Positions 31,401 through 40,917 of a DNA stretch of 45,593 nt are shown one piece after another. Origin of the DNA: Chlamydomonas sphaeroides (taxonomy: Eukaryota > Chlorophyta > Chlorophyceae > Chlamydomonadales > Chlamydomonadaceae); the NCBI GenBank assembly GCA_001662425.1, contig BDDC01000747.1:1-45593 (forward strand), in the 5' to 3' direction. The notes below the pieces were generated by a model. It had not been told where the DNA came from, did no database searches, and saw nothing but the letters and a program-made list of their open reading frames with translations. Positions within the stretch are counted from its first letter, which is position 1. Each line of letters opens with the position of its first letter. A program made the translations under genes and the position numbers.

Positions 31401-34400
31401 ACGGAGGGAGAGGTCGGGCAGGCGCAGGGCAGTTGCGGCGCAGGCAGGACCCATCGTGCCTGTGTCGCCGATTGCGCGCCGCGGCCTGTGCGCGCCAAAG
31501 ACAGCGACGCGGCCGTAGGACGGCGGCTTGCTCCGGGCCCGTGACAGAGTCTTGTGCCATCCCGCTGCCCCTCATCCGCGGTGTGCCTGCTGCCCGCAGC
31601 CGCCAAGACCACGGCCGCCATGGCGGCGGAGGCGGCGCTGCGCGCCACGGCGGCCGCGCTGGCGGCGGGCGACAGCAACCCGCCCGTGGCCGTGCTCCGG
31701 CAGGTCAGCAGCCGCCCTGGAGCAGGATCAGGGCCTCAGGGCCTTGGGGCTCGTGGCTCGAGGGTAGCGGCATGGCAGACGCGCTGTGCTCCGTATCGTG
31801 CCCTCCGCTATGTTTCCGCTGCCCTGCGCCCCGCGGCGCCTGCCTGCGCCTGGGGCCCCCCACCCGCAGGGCTACCTGCTGAAGCGCTCCGGCGGCGCCA
31901 CGGCGGGAGGCGGCGGCGGCGGCAAGATGGTGGCTGGCGAGTGGCGGCGGCGCTTCTTCGTACTGGACAGCCGGGGGCAGCTGTACTACTACAGCCAGAA
32001 GGCGAGCAGCGCGGCGGGGGGGGGGCCAGCGGGTTGGTGAAACGAGGCAATGCACGGCTGTCCGGTTCTCCGTCGTGCTGCGCCGCCGGCAGGGTCATCC
32101 GCTCAAGCGGGCCGCCTTCCGCGGGCGCTCTCCCTGCCCCTCCCGCCGGCCCCCGCGCTGCGCAGGACTCGCTTCTCAACAAGCTGCGCGGGCTGGAGTC
32201 GCACACGCTCGCCACCAGCGGCGTCAACCTGCTCACCTCCACCGTGAAGCTGGACGACGAGGCGGACCCGGGACTGAGGTTCTGCTTCAGGTGGGGAGGA
32301 TGGCCGGAAGGGCGAGAGGGGAAAAGCATGGGGCGTTGCGCGTGGGGGCGAGGAGGATCCGGGGCTGATTCGCCGCTTCAGGTAGGGACTGTGCGGGGCC
32401 AGGGGCCGGGGCCCAGGACTGCAGGGCGCATGGCGAGGTCCTCTCGCCGCCCCCACCCCCGCACCACACGCTCGCACGCGGCCTGCGCTGGGCTGCACCG
32501 GTGCCCCGCAGCGTCCGTGCCGCCTCCCGCCCCTGCGCCAAGCCTTGGGACCTCGCCGCCTGCCGTCCGCTGCCGCCGCCTGCAGGGTGGTCAGCCCGGG
32601 CGGCACGCTGGCGCTGCAGGCCGAGTGCGAGGCGGACCGCGCGGCCTGGGTCAGCCTCCTGCAGGCGAGTGGGCGGCGGCGTGCGCGGGCCTGGCTGGGC
32701 CTGCTGCTGCGTGGGGCCCCGGCACGAGCAGCGCAGGCAGTGAGGGACAGCGCGCATGCCGGCTGCTGGCAGGGGCTTGTGGGCCTGGGGGCCCCGGAGG
32801 GGCTGGTGCCTGCTGGTGCCTGCTGGTGCCTCCTGGGGCCGCTGCACGGCGGTGCAGCCGGGGCGGTTGTGAGGGGCGCAAGCAGCCGCCGTGACGGGTG
32901 CACGCTGCCGCCGACCCCCGGCTCCACAGTCCAGCCATCACAGAAACCGCTGTTATTATCAAGACAATCGGGCAAAGTGTCGTGCACGCATCGGTGCACG
33001 GTACCGCTCTGCACACCCATGCACCTCCCCCCAGGTGGCCATCAGCACGCTGCTGAACTCGGTCGCCAGCAACGGCGTCGCCCCGGCGCTGAGCGGCGTG
33101 GGCGGCAGCCTCATAGGGCCGCTGTCCAGCGCGGGCAGCTTCAGCTCCTCGTCCTACCCCTCGGCGGCGACACCAGGTGGGGGCCGAGGGGGCAAGGGCG
33201 GGATGCCAAGGAGGGGCACACGCGGGCGGCCATGCGAGGCGGGTGGGCGAGGAAGCAGGGAGGTCCTGCTGGCCGCTGCTCTCAACGTGACCTCCCAATC
33301 CCGAGGCACGACCCGCGCGCCCCCCTTCCCACCCAACTCATATAGCCCCTGCCCCCGCCCTTGCCACCACGCAGGTGCAGTGCCTAACTCGCCCTCGCCC
33401 GCCACGCGGCAGCAGCCTGGCGCCCCCCTGGGCGGGGCGGCCGCGGCGGCCGGCCTGGCCACCGCCGGCTCCTCGGTGTCGGGGGCCATGCCGGGCCATA
33501 GCCCCCGCGTGTCGGTCGACATGCGGGCTCTGTCACTCGGCGGAGGCGCGGAGGCGGCAGGGGCCGGCTCGACGCTCGAGGTGCTCAGGTGGGCAGGGCC
33601 TACGGCCGACAGCCATGTCGGCCGTAATGGAAAGGCACGTGGGGTTCGGAGGGGCACGGAGGTCGTGCGGGCGGAGGGACAGCGGCCCGTGTGCGCCGCC
33701 ATCAGCCGCACTCTGCCCCGGCCGCCACCTCTGCGGAACGCCCTCCAACGGCCTCTGTCCCCAGCGGCCTGTGTCCCCAACGACCTGCGTCCCCAGCGGC
33801 CTGCGTCCCCAGCGACCTGCGTCCCCAGCGGCCTGCGTCCCCAGCGGCCTGCGTCCCCAACGACCTGCGTCCCCAGCGGCCTGCGTCCCCAGCGGCCTGC
33901 GTCCCCAGCGGCCTGCGTCCCCAGCGGCCTGCGTCGCAACGCGCCCAGTCCTCCTACATCCCTCGCGCTCCGTCCCCCTCCCTCTTCCTCCCCCCTGCCC
34001 CCAGGCGTGTGCCTGGCAACGGCAACTGCTGCGACTGCGGCGCGCCCGACCCCGACTGGGCCTCGCTCAACCTTGGCTGCCTGCTGTGCATCGAGTGCTC
34101 CGGGGTGCACCGCCAGCTGGGTGAGCGCGCGCGGCTGCGCTGCGGTGGGGTGGGGGCAAGGGGCCGGGATCCCGACCGTGGTCCAGGGCCCAGGTCCCGG
34201 CCCCGCCTGCCGACCCGGTCCCGGGACCCGGTCCCGGCCCCGCCTGCCGAAGGGCGCCTGGCACGGCGTGAAGCCTGTCGCCACCCCCTCACCACAGGCT
34301 GCTCGCGCCCTGTCCTTGTACCTCTCCGCAAAGCTACCACACCCCACACGCCGTGCTTGCTAAACCTGCCGGTACCCAACCCCGCGACCCCGCAGCCCCC

Positions 34401-36910
34401 TCCTATCCTGCCTCCCTCCCTCCCACCGGCTCCTCCCCCCTACCCCCGCACCCCACACCCCACCCAGGCGTGCACGTGTCCAAGGTGCGCTCCCTGACCC
34501 TGGACGTCAAGGTGTGGGAGCCCTCCATCCTGGCGCTCTTCACGCAGCTGGGCAACGCCGCCGTCAACAGCGTGTGGGAGGCCAAGCTGCCCGCCTCGGG
34601 GAGCGGCGGCGGAGGCGGCGCAGCAGCCGGCAGCGGCGGCGGCGCGGCTGCAGGTCAGGGGCCGCTATCGCCGTCGGACTCGGGGCCGGCGTCAGGCAGC
34701 GGGCGGCCGGATGAGTCGTGGGTGTGGTGCGAGGACGAGGAGGACGACAGTGAGTCGGGGCGCCGCGACGTCGTCCAGCAGCACCCATGTGGGCACACCG
34801 CATGCTGCGCCGCGCCAGCAGACGCACTGCGCCGGCAGCAGCAGCCGGCCGCTGCGCCAAAGAGCCAGCGGCGCCCCGCATGCCCCGCAACACATGGACG
34901 CTGTGCTCCCTGTGTCAATCCAGCCGGGCGCCCGCGCCGCTGCCCTCCAGCGAGGGGGCTGTCCTCACCTTTCCCTCCCCGCCCCCGCCCCCGTCCCCTT
35001 CCGGTCGCTCCCAGACCTGGCCGCCTCCATGGCGCGCAAGGCGCTGGCCGCCGCCGCCGGGGGCCGCCACGCCTCCAGCAGCGGCGGCGGAGGCGGCAGC
35101 GAGGGCTGGCTGCTGGCCAGGCCGCACCTGCGCGCGCCGCTGGCGGAGAAGCAGCGCTTCATACAGGTACGTACGTACGGCCTTGTGGCTGAGGCGAGGG
35201 TCTGGCAACATGGGCAGCGGTGCCTTTGGGACCTGGCTATGGCAGGGGACGGAGCTGGGGCTGGGGCTGGGGACGGGGCTGGGGCTGGGGCTGGGCAGAA
35301 CGCTGAGCTGCTGCTGAGGGGCTGTCGCGGGGGGGGGGAGAGCGGCAGGAGGGGCGTGCGTTTGTTGGCCGCCTGAGGAGGCTGGCAGCGCTAGGCCGGC
35401 CATGGGGCTACACTTCGAGCCGGGCTGGGCGCGCGGGCCATGGCGGTGGGCCCCATCCACCGATGCTGCGCTGCCGTGCCCGCGCAGGCCAAGTACGCGG
35501 GCCGCGTCTACGTGGCCCCCCTTCCGCCCCAGGTGCGCCCGGGGTTCGCGGGCCCAGGCGCTTGCGACACACGCTGCCCAGGCGCTGGGCGCCCACCCGT
35601 GCAGGCATGTGATGCGCCGCCACCGCCCCTCCCCCCTTTATCAACGTCCCACCTCGGAACCCTTCACCGCCCGTGCCTCCTCCCTCCTCTCCCACTCGGT
35701 ACTCCCTCTCATCCCCCCCCCGGCTTACGCTCGGAGGCTTGCAAACAGGCGTTCATCCCCAGGGTGCATGCCCCCCCGGGCTTGCGCTCGGAGGTTCGCA
35801 ACTAGTTCGTTACTCCCTTGGTATATGCCCCCCCCCGCCGCCCGGTCCGCCCAGGTGCTCACCGGCCCCGGCGGCCCCGCCCAGCAGCTGGGGCTGCTGC
35901 TGTGGCGGGCGGTGGAGGCGGACGATGCGCGGGCGGTGCTGCAGGCGCTGGCCTGGGGTGCGGACCCGGGGGCGCCGGTGCGGGGGCCTCGCGCCGCGCT
36001 CATGATCCAGGAGGTGGGGCGCCAGGCAGGAGGGCAGGGGCAGGCTGGGGGCCAACGGGCATGGGCATGCTCGGTGCGCATCGTTGGACTGGAGGAGGGG
36101 AGCGCACAGGCGGATGGGGCGCTGGATCCTTGCTGCACGTGCGAAGCGCCGCTTGCCGGTCCTGCGCTGAGCCGCTCTCACGAGCATCCCCCCCGTGCGT
36201 GCGGCTCCGGACGCAGATGCTGGAGGCCGCCGCGCCCGCTGCGGGGCTGGGCGGCGGCATGGTGATGCCCCGGCCCAGCGGGGGCGGAGGCGGCGGGCTG
36301 GCGCTGCCGCCGCTGCACCTGGCGGCCGTGGAGGGGCGGCTGCCGCTCATGGAGCTGCTGCTGCAAGTGCGTGGGGCCCGGGGGGCGCAGGGGGACCGCG
36401 GGGGCGCGGGGGAGGGGTTGCAGGGGACGCACCCAAAGGTGGTTTTGTCCCACCAGGGCCCGCGCTGGACCCATGCTGTCTCGGCTGATGGCCAAAAGGC
36501 CTCATTTTGGCCCCCCGGCACCCGCTGCCGCAGAGCGGCGCCCCGGTGGACGCGGTGGACGGCGCGGGTGCGGGCCACACGGCGCTACACTACGCGCTGC
36601 TGTCGGACAGGTGGGGCCTTGCTGGGGTGGCGCCTTGCAAGGTGACGGAGCTCGGCCTCACACCTCGAGCACACCGCACGTCGCAACCCCCCCCCCGAAA
36701 CCCGCTGCCCTCGCACCCCCCGGACGGACCCTCCTGCCCAGCTACGACGCCGCCAAGCTGCTGCTGCGGAGAGGCTCCTCGCTGGAGGCGGCGGACTCGG
36801 GCGGCCGCCGCGCGTGGGACCTGGTGGTCAGCTGCAAGGGCCGCGTGGGCGACGAGGAGCTCTTCCTGCTGCTCAACGGCGGAGGAGCGGGCGCGGCGGC
36901 GTGGGGGTGA
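28485..36910 (+). CDS. BAR-PH-ArfGAP-ankyrin protein (ACAP/plant AGD1-4 type)
   Basis: Exons: 28485-28547, 28743-28911, 29458-29531, 29770-29907, 30146-30253, 30383-30474, 30686-30755, 30929-31046, 31600-31703, 31870-32001, 32166-32290, 32586-32664, 33035-33176, 33375-33588, 34005-34120, 34468-34749, 35015-35166, 35488-35532, 35855-36013, 36217-36366, 36534-36610, 36742-36910. Phases agree; 925 aa. It would stimulate GTP hydrolysis on Arf at curved, phosphoinositide-rich membranes. Order: BAR (about 8-312, opening DLEDTPLFRIK); PH (313-424, GYLLKRSG, WRRRFFVLDSRGQLYYY, VNLLTSTVKLDDE, LRFCFRVVSPGG); ArfGAP zinc finger C551-x2-C554-x16-C571-x2-C574 with finger Arg579 (SGVHRQLGVHVSKVRSLTLD); two or three ankyrin repeats (about 745-900). 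Poly-Gly inserts interrupt PH and the post-GAP region. Three introns (after exons 1, 10 and 12) start with GC rather than GT; no GT site gives the required phase and homology. Domain order is that of Arabidopsis AGD1-4. Confidence 0.88.
33752..33936. repeat. 16-bp minisatellite, unit CCTGCGTCCCCAGCGG
   Basis: About eleven copies with a few alternative bases (AGCGA, AACGA) lie in intron 14 of the ArfGAP gene, directly before the zinc-finger exon. The unit length is not a multiple of three, and the repeat is intronic. Each copy carries a CCCCAG, so it offers many acceptor-like AGs. Confidence 0.88.
35240..35300. repeat. (GGGGCT)n repeat
   Basis: GGGGCT units, with one GGGGAC, lie in intron 17 of the ArfGAP gene on the coding strand. 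The regular G4 tracts could form quadruplexes in DNA or pre-mRNA (inference). Confidence 0.8.
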
Positions 36911-37823
36911 TGCCGGTGGCGGGGGGCGGGGGGCGGGGCAGCGCGGCGAGGTAGCGTGCCGGGGCGCCCGGGAGGTATGGGGGCATGGTGCCGCGGCGGG
37001 GCTGGCAGCAGCAAGTGCGCAACGCATGCGGCTGCGGGGGGTTGAGGGGGGAGCCCGACTGCGCCCACAGTGTGTGCGTGCGGATATGTGTGTGTTGCGG
37101 TGCCAGTGCGGTGCGCCTGCTGCGAGCCGTACAGGGCGAGGGCGTGGCAGCGCCTGCTGGGCCCTTGGTGCGGTGCGGTGGCGGCGGCGAGGCAGGGGGG
37201 GAGGCAGGCCGTGGCGAGGTGTCGCCTTGGCAGCACCGGCAGCAAGTCGTAACATATTGCGGTATGCTGCCTGCTTCCTGGGGCCGCACGGCCGGCGCGC
37301 GACTCACATCAGAGGCGGCTTTGCGTGGCACGCTTGGTCGCAAGCTGCGAATGCGTACATGAGCACGGGTCCCCACCGCCCGCTCTAACGGTCTCGGCAG
37401 GAAGCCGGAAGGAGTGACGCTTGCCCTTTGACAGTAGAAGCAGCGTGCAAGTCAGGGCACGTGCCCATGTCGGGACACCTGGCAGCTGCCCGTGGCTATG
37501 GATGATCAATGGAAGTCGGGGCTCGCCGTCAACAACTACGATCAACGGACGCACACGAACAGACACGCGCTTTGGCGCAGGCGCTTTGGCGCATTGAAGT
37601 CAACAGAAGCATAATGTCTGCCGCAACCGCGGCTCCGACCGTGCCCCAGGCGATGGCGGCCCGACTGTACCCCCTCGCCCCCATTAACGTCGGAGAGTCA
37701 GGTGTATCCCCATTCATTCTGTCTCCACACAAATCCTCGCGCCCGCCTATTTCACGCATAATGCATCAGCCACGCAGCTTGCGCTTGGTCTCTCCACCTG
37801 CCAGCAAGAGTGTACCTTTCGTG
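36911..37823. other. Downstream region of the ArfGAP gene, no gene supported
   Basis: The first part is presumably 3' UTR, although no plus-strand TGTAA was found. A plus-strand ATG frame at 37614 ending near a GTGTAT donor-like site could be a first exon, but no matching downstream exon was seen. Confidence 0.35.
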
Positions 37824-38384
37824 TTATGCACGGGCGAGACATGATGGCTGGGATAGTTGTGGTAGCTGGTCGCCGGGCCCGGAGTGGTGAAGAGTGCTCG
37901 GAGTACTCGGGAGTGCGCGGAGTGCCCTTCGTGGCGCGCCCGGAATGCCCGGAACCCGGAGTACTCCGAAGTGCTCTGCATGCAGTCGTTCGTCATTCGT
38001 CAGGTGCGCATCGTTTGGCCTGGGCAGCTTGGGCGGGGGTTCAGGCTGCGCTCTGCTTTCAAAGTCGGCAAGGACCCGCTCCCAGTCTGGCCCGTGCTTT
38101 GCTGCCATGTGGCGCGCAGCCTCGTTCGAGTTCTCCCACTCGACCCGCTGCAGGGCGCGCCCCATGACGGATCCGTTATGTGTGCGTCGTGTTGTGGGTC
38201 CTGGCCACTTGATAATTGATGCGGGCAAGTGCGTCTATAGCCGCCGGTGTGGTGTCGTACGTCGCCCACTCCATGTTGTAGTGATCCTTGTGTGTCGGTC
38301 CGCGGCGCTGGGCCTTGCCGGCCTGGCGTTTGGGGGCCGAGGCCTGGATCCGCTCCGTTGCGCGTGAGGCGATCCCCCTGATCC
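37824..38384 (-). pseudogene. Possible retroelement-derived coding fragment, minus strand
   Basis: Two overlapping minus-strand frames (38487-38176 and 38228-37824) read as ordinary protein rather than GC-skewed noise, for example WATYDTTPAAIDALARINY and RVEWENSNEAARHMAAKHG. They appear to be one reading broken by a frameshift near 38,190-38,220. No family is recognised. The position, abutting a reverse transcriptase fragment on the other strand, suggests an element remnant such as a gag-like ORF. Confidence 0.3.
37891..37976. repeat. Imperfect inverted repeat with GGAGTACTC cores
   Basis: Arms at 37891-37911 and 37955-37976 are reverse complements with small gaps. Each is centred on GAGTACTC, itself a palindrome. 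It could fold as a hairpin with a 43-base loop rich in CGGAGTGCC-like words. Confidence 0.6.
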
Positions 38385-38396
38385 GATCCGATCGGC

Positions 38397-38989
38397 CCTG
38401 ATGGCATCCCCAATGAGCTGCTAAAGTGCCTGCCAGCCCCCTGCACGCAAGCACTGCACATGATATACCACCTGGTGTACATGACACACACCACCCCCCG
38501 GCGCTGGACCGACTCTGACACTATCCTACTGTACAAGAAGGACGACCCAATGCAACTGAGGTCAGCAACTACCGTCCCATAATCATAGCCAACAAGCTGT
38601 ACGCGGCGCTGCTCACCCGAGCAACGAACCAGGCCGCACCACACAACAGGTAGGTGGTTTGGCACCGCAAACGAAGGGTCCATGGAGGGCCGCGGCACCG
38701 GCCGCCCGATCCGCAACCTGCAATATATGATGAGTGCGCGGCGCTGTGCGGACAAGATTTGTATGTGTCGTATCTCGACTTCAGCAACGCATTTGGCAGC
38801 ATCGAGCACGACCGCCTCCTGACCATCATGTACGACGTAGGCATGCCAACGGACGTAATTGAGGCCGTGCACGACATATATGCGCACGCCCGCAGCCACC
38901 ACTGGCGCACGCAGTCCATCGCCATCGCCAGAGGCAGCTGGCAAGGCTGCAGCGCCAGCCCGCTGTTGTTCCTCATATATTGGTGGTAA
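38397..38989 (+). mobile_element. Degenerate non-LTR (LINE) reverse transcriptase fragment
   Basis: The plus strand carries pieces of a LINE-type reverse transcriptase in order: PDGIPNELLK, RRWTDSDTILLYKKDDP, then after a frameshift SNYRPIIIANKLYAALLT, a stop, and in a third frame YVSYLDFSNAFGSIEHDRLL (motif A with its catalytic Asp) and GSWQGCSASPLLFLIY (motif B). The YADD-bearing motif C and everything after are absent. It is a dead fragment with at least two frame breaks and no intact ORF around it. The family resembles LINEs common in chlorophyte genomes, but the clade was not determined. Confidence 0.85.
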
Positions 38990-39689
38990 CTTAGATACGA
39001 GCCCTGACTCCGCCGCTGCACACACGCACAACTGCGCGCCCCACTAAGTCTGCCCCAACGTACACGGCCCCCTCTCAGCAGCCTCTTGCGGGCCTTACTA
39101 CATAAAGAGCATGCCGAAGCGACCATTCCGTCACGGGCAGCCGCGGAACCTTTGAAAGGCTCGGACGGCCCGGAGGGCCGCAAAATAAGGCCCGGACGTA
39201 CAACAGCTGGGTATGTGACCAGGTGACTGCATGGAGGGGTTCTGCGGCAGGGGGGGCCGGGAGGGTTTCGACCAGAGGGCCTGAGGGCAGCGAGGAACTG
39301 CGGAAGGCCCGGATGGCAGCACACATGCACAAAGCTAGGCACCACGGAATGGGCGTAGGCAGGGCTCCAAGCGGAAGGCAGAGGGGCCTTGGGATGATAG
39401 GAATGTAGTGGTTTTCTCCACATGGACTGGACGGCGTGACCCTTACGCATTACTCCTGGCACTCCCACCTCTGCCAAACGGCCTTCCGCGCCCCCACCCC
39501 GCAGTACCCGCAGCTGAGCAGACGGCCATTCAGTGGAAGGCCGGGGCTGGCTGCCCCTCCGCCGGCCTACCTGCCGGCCAGAAGGGAACAGGCTGCGACC
39601 CGCTGCCGAATCTTCCCAGGACCCTCTGGCCATAGGTGCCTGGCACACCCCCTCTAGGCCAGGCCGAGCCACCCGCAATCAGCCAACTC
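38990..39689. other. Unassigned stretch between retroelement fragments
   Basis: No recognisable protein is seen on either strand. The open frames are long only because of base composition. It may be decayed element sequence. Confidence 0.3.
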
Positions 39690-39930
39690 ACCCACACCCC
39701 TGGCTGGCACCCTGCACATTTGTAGCCCCTGCCTGCATGCTTGGCTCGGCGTGGCTGCTGACTGGCAGCTCTGCTTCAGGGTACTGTTCTCGCTCGTTCC
39801 TGCTGTGCTTCCCGTAACACGGGAAGGCCTTCCCGTATTGTTGCCATTGCATCAACACGCGTGCAGCCATCCCTGTGTTGTCATCTACCCGCTGCTTGAG
39901 AAGCGCTCCAAGATATTTTACCACATACAC
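39690..39930 (-). mobile_element. Second LINE-like fragment, opposite strand
   Basis: The minus-strand frame opens VVKYLGALLKQRVDDNTGMA and continues VLMQWQQYGKAFPCYG. The KYLG word followed by a variable helix resembles the thumb-side end of non-LTR reverse transcriptases. The orientation is opposite to the fragment at 38397-38989, so it must be a separate or inverted insertion. Confidence 0.5.
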
Positions 39931-40127
39931 AGCACATCATACGTTGCTTCACTGATGCGGGCGGGGCGAGCTGGCTAGCACGGCTGCGCAGCCCAGGTCG
40001 CAGAAGGCGTATCGTCCTGCCGAACTGTTGCATCGCTTACGCACGCACGGCAAAGCCCAGCTGCACCGCACAGCAGTGCCCTGGCTACCGCATGACGTGT
40101 ACGGCAGCCGTCGAGTTGCATTCAGTA

Positions 40128-40784
40128 TCAAGATGCAAGTGTGGAACGAAAACTCCCGTCATCAACCCATAGAAAGTCAAGCTGGTTGGCCCGAAGATGG
40201 CGCCCCAGGGCCTTATCGCCATACGTGCATGATCCATGCAGACGCCAGCCGGCCCATGCCGCCTCGGCTATTATTCTGCAGCCACGTGCCAGCAGTGGTG
40301 GCAGCAGCCGCCATCGCCACACACCGCCATGCGCTGCCACCACCGTGGCCACAGCAGTGTGTTGGCCACGGACCCAACCAGCAGCTAGCCGCGCCGAGCA
40401 GGCTCCAGGCGCCAGCGCGCCCTCCTCCCGCGCGCCCCGCGGCGAACCGGGGCATCGGGCACAAATGAAGCGTTGACGGACTGAGAGTCTGTGTTGACGG
40501 GCGCAGCTGCGGTACGTAGGGTGCCTAGGCAGGCACGCACACAGCGTGGCTCGCCCCTGTGTGCTAGCTTCAAGCAACTGTCCACCACAGTAAGGGCCCC
40601 ATCTACAGCGAGCGCACACGATCCATGGTGTGTCCATGCATCCAACGCGCGTGCCCGCTGCAACACCACATGACAGGCTTGACACATCACAAATCACACT
40701 AGCGATAATAAAGCATGTGCATTCCATGTTAGCCCAAATGACGCATAGTACGCAAGTCAGCCACACAGAAAGAGGTGTCTGCAC
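40128..40784 (-). other. Unrecognised minus-strand frame, possible element remnant
   Basis: The frame ends in readable sequence (SCTYGDKALGRHLRANQLDF, then LWVDDGSF), but most of it looks non-coding. It lies upstream, on the same strand, of the LINE-like fragment at 39930-39690 and may belong to it. No family was recognised. Confidence 0.25.
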
Positions 40785-40917
40785 GTCACAGATCGAGACA
40801 GCTAGCAGGCCGAGCTAGCCACGGCACTCAGCAAGGGGCCAACCACGAGGGTGGGCCTGCTGTGGCTGCTGGTGGCTGTGTGGGTTCGGCAAGCAGGCAG
40901 CTAGGCTTCTATCAGTA

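Noticed and set aside
33691..34497. Repeat protein encoded by the 16-bp minisatellite
   Set aside because: The array lies between a good donor at 33589 and the acceptor before the ArfGAP zinc finger. The unit is not a multiple of three, so the apparent 16-residue period is an artefact of three units making 48 bases.
28485..36910. Phosphoinositide gene cluster (PIP5K, ceramide synthase and PH-ArfGAP together)
   Set aside because: The genes are separated by unrelated nuclear-protein genes and have their own promoters; the proximity is most simply chance.
37614..37701. Possible first exon starting MSAATAAPTVPQAMAARLYP
   Set aside because: The ATG context and a GTGTAT donor look acceptable, but no downstream exon or family match was found before the retroelement zone.
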